This document shows positions 11,931 to 23,700 of a stretch of DNA of 64,000 nt, piece after piece. The DNA is from Cheilinus undulatus (lineage: Eukaryota > Chordata > Actinopteri > Labriformes > Labridae). The stretch is taken from contig NC_054866.1 of the NCBI RefSeq assembly GCF_018320785.1, positions 38,913,000 to 38,976,999 on the forward strand. Reading direction: 5' to 3'. The notes under the pieces are model-generated. The model made no database searches and had not been told where the DNA came from. It worked only from the letters and a program-made list of their open reading frames with translations. How positions within the stretch are numbered: position 1 is the first letter of the stretch; each line of letters begins with the position of its first letter. The position numbers and the translations under genes were made by a program.

Positions 11931-12087
11931 CCTACTAATTTCTGACTCTACCTTGGATATTATTGAGTTTTTATGCATCAGCAAGAGGAAAAAATATGCT
12001 AAAAAATTCTTGAGTTGCCTAGAAAATACTTAGAATACTGGACCTTTGTCTAAAAAAAGTAAGGTGCAGATGATTTGAGGTCGTATT

Positions 12088-12866
12088 TGTAGGAGAGAAA
12101 TAAGGATTGGTTTGGTTAGGACACTGGTAGGATATTTCACTGGATTCACTCAGGTGTGTCGGCCAGAACACCACTTAAAGCCAGAATATTCCAGAGTAGA
12201 CAATAATGAGCGTTGAGATTAGATTATGGATGTTTACTTCCTTTCCATCACAGTAACATATACAATCTGCCAGCGATCATGCAGTACAACTTTGCTGTGG
12301 GTTTTCTGTGGCTTAGCTGTGGTTTAGCTGTTGTTTAGCTGTGGTTTCTATAAGGACAGAGCATAACACAGAACTATATGTAAGTATGCATCATCTTACG
12401 GCAACAGAAATAATATAGAGTAAATAAGGAAGCTATCTCAAGCTTTAAACATAAAGTCACATCATGTTAGCTGAGGAAACTATTAATAAACATGCCTGTG
12501 CTGCAATGTTGACTAATTAGCAGGGAGCTAACATCTAAACACAAACTTTACTACACTTTACAGAACTATGTTAGCGAACATAGAATGAACACAACATAGC
12601 TCTCATTATCACATTTATCACAGCACATCAGTACTCACTCCTCTCATTCACGCACAGCGAACCTCTGATAGAGTCAATCCACAGCACACTGACCGCATGG
12701 CACTCTGCACTACACTGCTTATTTTCCTGATATTATTTGCTGGTAGCCAGCAGGGGGAGCTCTTTCCTCAATAACCCTGCTATACCGAGGAAACTTAACA
12801 GCTATCTAACGATGAATGGAACAGCAGAACTAATAACTTTAAAGTAACTTTGGGGCCTTTTCTACA
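12088..12866 (-). repeat. 3' LTR of the BEL/Pao element
   Basis: 779 bp, no difference from 18948-19726 seen in a line-by-line reading. It follows the purine tract and the end of the integrase frame. Confidence 0.95.
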
Positions 12867-12878
12867 GCCGCCCCCAAA
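12867..12878 (-). promoter_or_regulatory. Polypurine tract of the BEL/Pao element
   Basis: Directly upstream of the 3' LTR the minus strand reads TTTGGGGGCGGC, the expected position and G-rich composition of a plus-strand primer tract, with one C interrupting. Confidence 0.6.
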
Positions 12879-12919
12879 TGTATATAATACATTTGCTCAT
12901 CACTAAAGGTCACAAAGTT

Positions 12920-14353
12920 CTATTGTTTGGCTGCAGGTGGAGGTGTAGCATTGTCCTCATCCTTTCCAGAAGGAAGCGCAGGTAGAACCACCAGTCTGGA
13001 CACTGGCCGGGTGTAGATCCTCTCCTTCACTCTCACATCAGCTGACCTAATGTGTCCATCAGGGCTGGAATGAGTCTTCACCACCTTTCCAATTGGCCAG
13101 AGAGCCCTAGGGAGATGTGGGTCAGTGATCATTACCACACAGTCCTGTGTAATGTCAACTTGTGAAGCCTGCCACTTCTGCCGAACTTGTAGACTTGGGA
13201 CATATAGCCGAATGAAACGGGCCCAGAAGTGGTCTGCCAAAACTTGGGAGTGTTTCCAACGGCGGCGACTCAAGAACTCACTCTCAGGGTAAACAACTTG
13301 AGGCAGTGAACCATCAGGCCGCCCCATCAGAAGAACATTTGGTGTCACTGGGTCAGGGTCACTAGCATCTGAAGACACATAACCTAAGGGCTTACTGTTG
13401 AGGATTCCTTCTACTTCAGTGAGCACGGTGGAAAGTACTTCTTCGGGAACAGGTTGAGCACCTACTGTGGCATAGAGTGCACTCTTTACAGAGCGTATCT
13501 CCCTCTCCCATACCCCGCCGAAGTGGGGAGCAGCGGGGGGGTTAAAATGGAAGGAGATCTTCTGTGGAGCAAGGAGCTGCTGTAAGTCAGGTGCCAACCT
13601 CTGGAAGGTCTCATTAAGCTCTCTCTCTCCCCCCTTGAAATTTGTCCCTTGATCAGAGAACAGCTCCGCTGGCGTCCCTCGTCGGGCGATGAATCTGCGG
13701 AGAGCCATCAGGAAGGCATCTGTATCAATAGCTGATAGGAGGTCCAGGTGCACTGCCCTGGTGGTAAGACACTTAAATAAGATCCCCCATCTCTTCTCCA
13801 AGCGTCTTCCCACTTTGACCTCAAACGGTCCGAAGCAGTCCATCCCCGTCGAATGAAAGGCAGGTTTAAACAAGCGCAGACGGGCCTCGGGCAAGTCAGC
13901 CATCTTTGGTACCTTGGGTTTAGCTTTCCAACGTTTACAGTCAGCACAGCTCATCTGGTAACGCCTGACAGCTTCCCGTCCTCTCAGGATCCAATAGGAG
14001 CGACGAAGCTCCGCGAACACACGCTCTGGGCCTGGGTGCTGAAGGCGGTTGTCGAAGTCCTGGATCAGGAGCCTAGTCACTGGATGGCCTGAGTCCAAGA
14101 TAATGGGATGCAGAGCTGTCAGTTCTAGATCTCCAGCTCGCCGGAGTCGTCCGCCTACACGGATAAGACCTCCAGCCTCGTCCAGCTCTGGAGACAGGGT
14201 GAGGAGTCGGCTGCTCCTGGAGACTGGCTTACCTGCCTTTAGGAGGTTGTACTCTGGCTGAAAGGTATCCATCTGAGCTCTTTGAAGGATCAACCTCTCA
14301 GCTTGGCGATAGTCGTCTGCAGTAAGTTGATCATTAGGACCATTAGCCCCCAT
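12920..14353 (-). pseudogene. BEL/Pao integrase region (pol C-terminus)
   Basis: The largest intact pol piece (477 codons, stop at 12920-12922). It begins with a linker, then an HHCC-type zinc region (HPGPERVFAELRRSYWIL, then CADC), then the catalytic core. The three acidic residues lie in GMDCFGPFEV, LFSDQGTNFKGG and FGGVWEREIRSVKSAL, fitting a D,D-35-E pattern. A BEL-type C-terminal extension follows (FWARFIRLYVPSLQVRQKW). Joined to RNase H only through a frame shift near 14345. The ATG at 14351-14353 is an internal Met, not a gene start. Confidence 0.85.
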
Positions 14354-14825
14354 GCAACTCCTGTGCAGTTGCTCCTAGGAGCTTCCTCCATGAGTCATAC
14401 TGGTTCAGATCTGAAGAAGGAGGATTCGATATGGTAGCAGTGACTCCACAGAAGATTGACTTTCGCAGCTCCGAGGCATCTTCTGCTTGATCAACAGCAG
14501 AGATTTGTGGCCATTGATCTGGACTGAGTAGGAGAAAGGGGGGTCCGTGACTCCATCGGTTTGGCTCTGCAAGCTCCTTCAAAGTCTTTCCACGTGTCAC
14601 ATCATCAGCAGGGTTCCTTGTGGAATCGACATATCTCCAGGTGTGCTTATCGGTCAACTCTTGTATCTCTGCCACGCGGGTGCCAACGAAGACCTTAAAC
14701 CGACAGGACTCCGATTGCAGCCAGGTCAGCACCGTTGTGGAGTCAGACCACAGGACTATCTGGTCAATGTTGATGGTGAGCTCTTTCTCCAGCACCTGCG
14801 AGCTGTGCACCAGTAAGTGCAGCAC
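14343..14825 (-). pseudogene. BEL/Pao RNase H C-terminal part
   Basis: Continues RNase H after the break near 14790. Recognisable blocks are IVLWSDSTTVLTWLQSES, VFVGTRVAEIQEL, and WRYVDSTRNPADDVTRGK, the last with the conserved NPADD-type RNase H segment. It ends at a stop at about 14343, overlapping the integrase frame in a different phase. Confidence 0.8.
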
Positions 14826-16775
14826 ATAACTCTAACCGAGGCATGGACTGAAGTCGCTTGGGGGAGACTCTGGAGCGAGCCAACAGGAATGATAGATGCA
14901 CCTCACCGTGTCTGTCCATGGTCCGCAAATATGCCACGGAGCCATATGCCTCTTCAGAGGCATCACAGAAGATGTGCACCTCTCTGTGAAGACCAGAAAC
15001 ATCCACCTCCTTTGAAAGGAATGGGCGAGGCAGGGTGATTCGAGGGAGGACTTGTAGTTCTTCCTCCCAAGCCTTCCACTGCTGCAGGAGTTCTTGAGGA
15101 AGAAGTGGATCATCCCATCCTCTGTGTTTGTCCCACAGGTGCCTGACAAGTACCTTAGCTCGAGTGGTGTATGGTAGGATGAACCCCAAGGGGTCATATT
15201 GACTCGCCAGCACTTTATATATGTTGCGCATCGTGGGCTCACCATACTCAACATGGCGATGCTTGTAGCCAAGGATGTCATCATGAAAAAGCCAGCTTAA
15301 CCCTAGAGTGGATTCTGGGGCATCGGTCTTGTCATGGGCCATCCACAGCTCAACACTGGCAGAGCGAGCTTCGTCAGGTAGGTGGCTTATAACATCTGGC
15401 TCATTGCTGGCCCACTGACGCAGCTCAAAGCCTGCAGAGGCAAGAAGGGCTCTGAGCCTGTCGACCAGATGCCTCGCTTCAGCAATGGTGGGGACACTCT
15501 GGAGACAATTATCCACATAGAAACATTTCTCTACCGAAATCCTCACATCTTCACCTGGCTGGGTGTTATTTGTGACATGGCGCTGCAGGGCAAATGTAGC
15601 GCAGCAGGGGCTACACGTTGTTCCAAACGGCAGCACCTGCCACTCATACACTGCAGGGGGCTCTCCTCTATCGGCATCTCGCCAAACAAACCTGAGCAAG
15701 GAGCGATCTTCTGGGAGGAGTCGAACTTGGTGAAACATACCTCTGATGTCTCCACTGACTGCGACAGCATGCTCTCTGAAGCGCAGCAAAACTCCAAGAA
15801 GCGTGGCTCCCAATGTTGGTCCAGGAAGCAGGTAATCGTTCAAGTTGTGCCCTTGATACTGATAGGAACAATTAAATACCAGTCTGTTCTTGCCGTTATG
15901 ACTCACCAGATGATGTGGGATATACCACGCTTCACGACCTTCTTCAGCAGGTGCTTCAGGGCCACACTTGATCACAGAGCCAGCCTTGATCAGTTTCTCC
16001 ATCTCCACTTTGTAGGCTACAGATTTGGTAGGGTCCTTGGCCAGACGCCTTTCCACACTGCGTAAAGTGGGCATTACTGCTTCTGGAGTAGCTTGAAGCA
16101 CTGGCATGGTCTTACGGCGGAGCAGAGGGGTGGCGTAACGCTGTATGCCGTCGACTTCCACTCTGACGGTCTTAGCCTCGAGGATAGTGAGGGCCTCTGT
16201 GTCCTGCTTTGAACGAGTAACTAGCTTCTCGCTTCTAAATGGAACTGTATCGACCAACCACAGCTTCTCAACATGCTTCATGAGCTCACTTACTTGGGGT
16301 GCTACTGTAGTCAGTAGACACTGTGGTGGATGGGAGAGGTGGCAGACTACACTTGCTGGTCCCTGTAGTGTCCAGCCCAGTCTGGTGTGAATGGCTGCAG
16401 GTCCTCCTGGAGGACCCAACCTGACTGGTTCAATAGGGGTGACCAAGTGGGGGTGGTCACTCCCAATGAGCAGCATGGGCCTGATGTTGGTGAAGGTGCG
16501 ATAGGAGACCGACCAGATGCTTATAATTCTTCCTAAGTTGCTCCATGGGGTAGGTATGGCTCGCTAGCCCAATACGTGCAGTGGTGAATGCACCTGTGAT
16601 GCAGAACTTGGTCTTTGGCTTGAAGGGTGAGGAGATTGAGAATGACACCGACGCTCCACGAAGGGTCTGTACATCCTGTCTGATGGTTCGCAGGGGTAGA
16701 TCCTCTTGGATGCCTTGCACACCTAACTGCTCTGCAGCGCCTGGCAACAACATTGTTCTTTCTGAACCATCGTCA
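14764..16775 (-). pseudogene. BEL/Pao protease end and reverse transcriptase, frame-broken
   Basis: The protease continues in one frame to about 16500, where a second shift leads into the 14764-16476 frame. That frame carries the reverse transcriptase: LVFNCSYQYQGHNLNDYLLP, SGDIRGMFHQVRL, VYEWQVLPFGTTCSPCCATF, and the catalytic box YVDN (about 15505-15520) where BEL elements carry YVDD-type sequences. It then has a start of RNase H (HIFCDASEEAYGSVAYLRT). The frame breaks again near 14790. Frame changes, not large deletions, prevent a continuous product. Confidence 0.85.
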
Positions 16776-18905
16776 ATATGGCGTAGGTGTTGATGGTTCT
16801 GTTACCGTGGTGAATGCGGATTTTAACCACCTTTAGAAGGACCCGACTGCCTTCTGTGGGCCTATCAAGGTACAGTACCTCTGTCGTGGCTCCTGCTCCA
16901 CGGCTCCCCAGTGTTGGTGTTGATGATGACTCCTTAGGTGGCCTCACATTGACATCATGCAGCACCTGGAGGTGTTTCCCTTGACAGAGGTTACATGGCC
17001 TTTTCAGGTTACACTGGGCTGCCTGGTGACCCCTTGCACAACGCCAGCACCTCTTGTTAGCCTTTATCCATTCTGTCAGCTGATCCTTTGTGAGCATGGA
17101 TACTGCAGTACACTGACTGAGGTGGTGTTCCTCATTGTTACAATATGCACAATATGGCTTGCTCTTATTTCCTCTGTAGTGGGAACGTGGCTCGAGAACC
17201 TCAGGTTTCTTGTCTGCATCCTTTGAGCCATGAAGGACTGTGGTTTGGCGCTTTGATTGTCGTCCCTCAGGTCGGAAACCCTGTTTCTCTCTGGCCCCTC
17301 TTACAGCTAACTGCCCCTCTGAGTCCTGGCACCATGACTCATATTTTAGCCACTCTGAAAGGTCAGTTAAGGTGTGGGTTCGCACACCCTGAGACAACAG
17401 GCAGCGGCGGAATTCTGCTCTCTGCTCTGGTGGGAGCTTACTCAATAGACGGGCGACATGTGAGCCACATTGTAGCTCTACTTCTCCATCAGAGCCTAGC
17501 GTCCTAAGGACTCCCACAAGGGACTGTATCTGAAGTGCAAACCTTTCAAATGCAGCAACATCTCCTCTTCTGACATCCGGTGCATCCATCACAGCTGCAA
17601 TCCGCTTAAGTGCTATCTGATGCGGTTGGCCAAATTTGTCACTGAGGGCAGCCATGGTGTCTGAGAAGGGTGTTGGTGAATTAAGGTATGCATCTGCTAT
17701 CAATCTGGCCTCTTCTAATTGTAGGTGATCAACCAACACTTGGTATTTAAACAGCTCGGATGCTTCCTGAGGTAAGAGGTTCTCTAAAGAGATCTTGAGC
17801 CGTGCAAACTCACTTGGGTCCCGGCTGGAGAAGTTGCGGATGGTGGGGCGTGGACCATGGTAACTTAGCTCTGAGGTGATAGGGTGAGTGCTCTGAAGAA
17901 ACCTCTGAGCTGGAGGCTGTGTCCATGCCATACCAGGTTGCTGCTGGGGGGCTACTGATTGATAGCCAGGCTCATTCTTGTGGCCACCATAAGCTGCAGT
18001 ACGCTTTGGCTCAGTAGGAGGGAAGCTGTGTGATGGTGGCCGAGGCTGGACAGGCCTAAACCAGGCAGGTGAGGGGCCAGTCTCAGCCTGTGGCTTTGCA
18101 GAAGGGAGGGCATCATGTGTGAAGTGTTGAACTCTTGGCTGGCTGACTCGTGGTTTAACAGTTGAAGGTAGCCCTATCTCTTCCCTTGGATGTGGAAACT
18201 CATCCCTTCTCTGATTAGGATGGTGTAATATTGGTGGGTCCCCAGGCTGCCATTCCTCCTCTACTGGGTCTGGCCATGGAGGTGGGGCAGGCCAGTCATC
18301 CATTTCCTCACTATCAGGTTCACTTTCAACTAGGGGTGAGGGCTGCGTCACTCCTTGCTCTAATTTGGGGATATTCGGTGAATATGGACTCTGTAGGTTC
18401 CGGACAGCATCCACAAGTTGCCTCATATCTTCTCTCAGGGCTCTAAGCTCAACCATGCCCGATGACATGCGCTGCTGAGTCTGTTGTAGGAGCTGCCTCT
18501 CATAACGAATGTCCTCCAGCTCTGATCTGTTATCCTCATGTGGAGGTCGGTGGTGCAATGCTGCAGGCTGGGTGGTGGAATGGTCCTTTAACTGCTGCCT
18601 TAACTCCCTCTCTGATGGCCACTGGTGGGCTAGCTGATTTCCACAACTGTGCTCCTGGCTCATAGTACTGTAGTCAAGGAGCATCTCTTGGGGGTCAGCA
18701 TCCCATCTCAGCAGGGGACTATGCGTGGGAGATGGTAGTGAGGTGAGGGAGGTCATCCTGGCCTTACCCTCCTGGTCAGCAGCACTCCTATGTCTCTGGA
18801 TGATGTGGTCTTGATAATCCACCTCATAATCTGCATAACGTGCAGGGGACGAATGTTTCGTCTGGGACGTGCACCAAGGGTCTCATACTCTGAAAATGGT
18901 TCCAT
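16723..18905 (-). pseudogene. BEL/Pao gag region and start of protease, frame-broken
   Basis: ATG at 18903-18905 opens the frame shortly after the primer site. A one-base length change near 18850 shifts it into the long frame that runs from about 18840 to 16723. That frame has a coiled, glutamine-rich N-terminus, a proline-rich middle, and a capsid-like segment (ARLKISLENLLPQEASELFK). It ends with zinc knuckles of CX2CX4HX4C (CAYCNNEEHHLSQC) and CX2CX3HX4C (CWRCARGHQAAQC), plus a third partial one (CNLCQGKH). It then enters the protease and is broken again near 16775, next to the DDGS active-site motif, which is in the neighbouring frame. Confidence 0.85.
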
Positions 18906-18924
18906 CTCTGACGAAACCCAGTGT

Positions 18925-18942
18925 ATCCAGCTCGAAGGACCA
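18925..18942 (-). promoter_or_regulatory. Primer-binding site, tRNA-Tyr type
   Basis: Five bases inside the 5' LTR, the minus strand reads TGGTCCTTCGAGCTGGAT. This complements the 3' end of a vertebrate tRNA-Tyr (acceptor stem ending CGAAGGA plus CCA) with one apparent mismatch. It would prime minus-strand DNA synthesis. Confidence 0.7.
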
Positions 18943-18947
18943 TTTAA

Positions 18948-19726
18948 TGTAGGAGAGAAATAAGGATTGGTTTGGTTAGGACACTGGTAGGATATTTCAC
19001 TGGATTCACTCAGGTGTGTCGGCCAGAACACCACTTAAAGCCAGAATATTCCAGAGTAGACAATAATGAGCGTTGAGATTAGATTATGGATGTTTACTTC
19101 CTTTCCATCACAGTAACATATACAATCTGCCAGCGATCATGCAGTACAACTTTGCTGTGGGTTTTCTGTGGCTTAGCTGTGGTTTAGCTGTTGTTTAGCT
19201 GTGGTTTCTATAAGGACAGAGCATAACACAGAACTATATGTAAGTATGCATCATCTTACGGCAACAGAAATAATATAGAGTAAATAAGGAAGCTATCTCA
19301 AGCTTTAAACATAAAGTCACATCATGTTAGCTGAGGAAACTATTAATAAACATGCCTGTGCTGCAATGTTGACTAATTAGCAGGGAGCTAACATCTAAAC
19401 ACAAACTTTACTACACTTTACAGAACTATGTTAGCGAACATAGAATGAACACAACATAGCTCTCATTATCACATTTATCACAGCACATCAGTACTCACTC
19501 CTCTCATTCACGCACAGCGAACCTCTGATAGAGTCAATCCACAGCACACTGACCGCATGGCACTCTGCACTACACTGCTTATTTTCCTGATATTATTTGC
19601 TGGTAGCCAGCAGGGGGAGCTCTTTCCTCAATAACCCTGCTATACCGAGGAAACTTAACAGCTATCTAACGATGAATGGAACAGCAGAACTAATAACTTT
19701 AAAGTAACTTTGGGGCCTTTTCTACA
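18948..19726 (-). repeat. 5' LTR of the BEL/Pao element
   Basis: 779 bp, starting and ending with the inverted TGTAG/CTACA. It is at the transcript 5' side because the element reads on the minus strand. Its right edge adjoins the gtatt duplication, about 1 kb upstream of pla2g3. Confidence 0.95.
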
Positions 19727-19731
19727 GTATT

Positions 19732-20759
19732 TCTATGTAATAAAAAAAATCTATACCTTCTTTTTCCCTATTATTATAGAAATGAAGCATAGTAGTGTTT
19801 GATTGAAACTTTCTTGTAAATATGATACAGACACAGAAGCAAGTGCCTACTTGTTGAGATAGTTTGTCAGTTAAAATCCAAAGAAGCGACTAGAGATTGT
19901 TCTGAAAGTGGGTTAAAATGTGACATCATCATAAGAAGGCATTTTGGAGTATCTTTGGCTCAAATGTGGCCCCTGGAAGCTGCTCAGGATCGTGAGTAAG
20001 AACCCTTTTTTCTGAATCTGTTCACACTTCTGTCACAGAACCTTGTGTGTGACAGCACCAACCTTTCTCCACATTCCACCATGAAAGAGTTTCGTCCCTA
20101 CTTTGTGATTTAGGTCATCCCCAATTCAAGGCCTGTTTTGTGGCATTTGAAAGATGTCCAATCTCCTGGGTTGGCACAATCACCCCATGCCTGTTACCAT
20201 GGAAAGCGGAGCAGGAACCTCCTCCATGCGTGTTCCCAAAGTAAATCTCCACTTTCTGGAGGGCTGAGCTGAGCTGAGCTGAGGGGGCTGGGAGGTCACT
20301 TTCGTTCATCTCTCTCTTCATGCAGTGAAAGGAACTGGAGTCTCATGCGCTACACACCCACAAATCCACCCTATCCTCTCCGTCCGCACGTTTTCCTTCA
20401 GTCAGGCAAATCTGCGCACTGGTGCGTGAGAATCGCGGCATTCATATGGCCAAAATATGGTCAAAGCACACGATTTGTCACGGACCAATTAACCCACTCT
20501 GTGTCTGTCCTGCATTGACACATGCTGGCACAAATCTGTGGAGTGTGTCCTTTGTGTCTGTGTGATAAAGATACCTTATCCAGGCTGCATATCTAAAGAG
20601 GTTAATTCGGCTAACTCCTCCCTGCTTGGCCATTTATCGTATTAATAATCACACCACTTGCGCGTCGCCTTAAAAGTGGGAGGGCTGCTGGAGAGCGCAG
20701 GAAAGGCGCGAGGAGCTGTCTCCGTTACGCGTGGTGCTGAAAGTGCCACTCGCCCCATC
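19732..20759. promoter_or_regulatory. pla2g3 upstream region
   Basis: About 1 kb between the BEL/Pao insertion and the pla2g3 start. Contains four GCTGA units (20263-20283). The last 100 bases before the ATG are GC-richer; a weak TTAAAAG at about 20670 is the only TATA-like string. No firm promoter element can be named. Confidence 0.4.
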
Positions 20760-23700
20760 ATGTGGTCTGTCTTCTTCGTCTTTCTGTCTTATCTAGACAG
20801 AAACTTTGTCAAGGGTGACTTCCTAAGCTTCACCTTAGACGCAGAGAAGGAGAGCAAAGAAATGTTCTCCATGCTCAACGGCACCTTTTGCGCAAAAATG
20901 TCAGCCGTGAGGGAGAACTTCCTCTACCAGGTATCAGATGGAGCTGAGGCGGTGCGCTCGGTTGTGAGCCCAGCAGGGAAACTTGTGAACTGCTCCTTCA
21001 TAGTAAGCCAAGTGCAGGTGAAGTCGTTCCTGCAGGAGTGCAGATTGGGACTAAAGGACCAGAGAGCCGAGCGCGACATGGACGCGCGTTTTACGCGCAT
21101 GGATGAAGCCAAAATGATGTGCAAGGAGTTCAAAGAGAGGTCGGAGCAAGGCAGCAGGAAAGAAAAGAAGGAAAGAGGTGACTCTGTTCTGCAGGACAAG
21201 GTGTTAAAAAGATCCAAGAGAGGCTTTACTTATCCCGGGACTCTGTGGTGTGGAGCTGGAAACATGGCTGACCATTATGACCAGTTGGGTAGGTTGCATG
21301 TGGTTGGATTTTGAAGCAGATTATGTGTGTGCCAGACGTGAACCGGTTTCTGACCTCCGTGTTGCAGGAGAGTTTGTAGAGACAGACAGCTGCTGCCGTG
21401 TCCACGACCACTGCCCACATATCATCCACGCCTTCTCCTCCAAGTATGGCTACACTAACTTCAAATGGCACTCCATCTGTCATTGTGACTGTGATAATGC
21501 GTAAGTACAAGCATCATTTTATTGCTAACAGGGTTTTTGGGCATAAGGTGTCATCACTAGTGTAAACTATAAACGTCTGCATCTAGTCCAGCTGAATTCG
21601 CTGTAATTGCACCACTGCAGCCTGTAAGCAATACTCAACCAGCTATGTGTTTAGGACATGAAAAGCAGGTGCAATCAGACATAACAACATGAAACACTAC
21701 ACATCAGTCTGTTAAAGACTCGGTTTTGAAAGCAAAAAAAAAAAACTACAGAATAAACTAATAACTAATGTAAGAGTTACAATAATAGTAATTACTTTTG
21801 CTTTTGATTGTCTTAAATTAAAAGCTGTTTAGAAGAGGTCATAGAATGGGTTGTATGTTGCTTTTACCCTCAGTGTAAGGAGGTTTAAAAGCAAAATTAA
21901 ACAATGCATTATGTTCACAATGTGTCAGAATTTCTAAGGATTACTCTCTTTATTATTTGATTAAAAAAATGCAGCTTTAAAGTCTGACAGGTATTAGTGG
22001 ATGGCCAAATTTTATTGCAGAATATCTTGTAATGAAGCTGTAATGAGTTTTTGTTTTGAAATTTTACCAACAAATGGATGACTGTTTACAATAACCACTA
22101 TCTATAAAATAAAGTGTGGCTTAAGTGTTTTGGTTGCTGATCAAACAGGCTTAAGAGAAAATAATGTATATGTAGGCAAATGAAATCATCTGATTAAGCC
22201 AGCCAGTCAAGAAAGATAAAATATACATCCAATGACAGCTTATTAGATACCCTACAAATGCTTGCTATCCTACAATATTTATAAATGTTTCCATCTTTGG
22301 AAAGAGACTAGAAATGATGTTTTTATCTTTCTTTCTCGGCAGGTTGAAAGCTTGTCTGAGGAAAGTCAACGATACGTCCTCCAGGGTAGTTGGTCAAGCT
22401 TTCTTTAATGTCATCGGTGTGCCTTGCTTTGAGTTTGCCTTTGAAGAGCAGTGTGCTGAGCGGCACTGGTATGGCATGTGAGTATAAGTGGGCTTCTGTG
22501 TACAACTTTAAAGTAGATTTGCAACACAGTGAACTGTTCTGAAAACTCCCAACACAACCTCCCTCTCATTCGCTCTCTTTTAGGTGTAAACGCTACGAGA
22601 GGTTCCCCATTGCTGTGGTGAAAGAGGCAGTGCCGTATGACTTTGGTGGCATTGATGTCATTGATGCGCTGACGCTGCCTCCACTCAAGAGGAAAGAGTC
22701 TGAGAAAAACCCAGAAGAAGAGAAATCTGAGAGTATGACACAGTCTACAATGTCAGGTCCTGAGGAGCCTTCACTAGGAAATGTAGTCACTGCCGCCGAG
22801 GACTTCATCAAGGTCCTGGCGACTGTCTCCACCTCTCAAAGCTCCACCGCAGAGTCTGATAAAGCAGAGATGCAAAGCTCAGAGAAAAAGAAGAAGAAGA
22901 CCGTGAAGAAGAAGAAAACAAAGAAGCATAAAGGGAAAGGAAAGGGGAGGAAGAGGAAGCAGAAAGCAGAGGCAGGTGTTAAAGTTGAGGATGGTGCTGC
23001 AGTCTCCACGTCCAGTAACAAAGCAGAGGACGCCAACGCATTGAGTAACTTCATCAGTGAGGCGCACAAACATGAGCAGCCAAGCAGCAACACTAACAGA
23101 GTTGGTGACGGGGAATATGAGCCGGGGGAAAGAGAGGAGCCCTCCAATGAAGTCATGAAAGATGAACCAGCAATGGATAAAGAGCCAGTCTCCAATTCAA
23201 CACCCTCAACAGACCTGAGGAAACCAGCTGAGTCAGACACCAAAGCACCGACCAAATCACCAGAACAAATCACCTTTTCTACAAGAACAACACTTATTCC
23301 TCAGATGGTAAAAACCAGAAGGCTGAGGAAAGGGAGGCGAAAAAAGGGCAAGAAAATTCCCTCTCCTGAGAAGCTTGTCGCTTACACAACCGACAACTTA
23401 AGAACCACTCCTGTCCTCTCCACTGTCACCACAGTCCCAATGGTGCTTGAGCAACAAAGCACTGGGAGTGACACTGAGAAGCGGCCTGTCTTCAGCACTG
23501 CCAGGACGCCCATTGTAATCCCTAAAGTCAAAAGAAACAGGTCAAAGGAGAGAGAAGGCAGGAAAAAAAGGAAGAAAGTCAGCCCAGCATCTCCCATTGT
23601 GGCCACAGCCAATGAAAATCCCTCTCTGGACAATCTGAAAGTGATCCCTCTGACCGGGGCTCCCACAGTGCCATCGCTGCCCGTTACAGAGCAGCCAGTT

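Larger units (their letters stand above)
12088..19726 (-). mobile_element. BEL/Pao LTR retrotransposon, 7639 bp, minus strand
   Basis: Two 779-bp direct repeats (12088-12866, 18948-19726) begin TGTAG and end CTACA and flank gag-pol read on the minus strand. The 5-bp target duplication gtatt sits at 12083-12087 and 19727-19731. Domain order is gag with zinc knuckles, protease, reverse transcriptase, RNase H, integrase, as in BEL/Pao. A tRNA-Tyr-like primer site and a purine tract are in the expected places. The LTRs look identical by eye, so insertion is recent, yet the coding region has at least five frame breaks (near 18850, 16775, 16505, 14790 and 14345). Confidence 0.95.

Noticed and set aside
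15382-16065. Long plus-strand open frame (227 codons)
   Set aside because: Antisense shadow of the BEL/Pao reverse transcriptase; no family features of its own.
20658-20759. Upstream in-frame extension of pla2g3
   Set aside because: It begins with TTG; the first ATG (20760) directly precedes the hydrophobic N-terminus.
22836-23273. Minus-strand frame rich in Phe/Leu/Ser
   Set aside because: Reverse complement of the lysine-rich pla2g3 tail.
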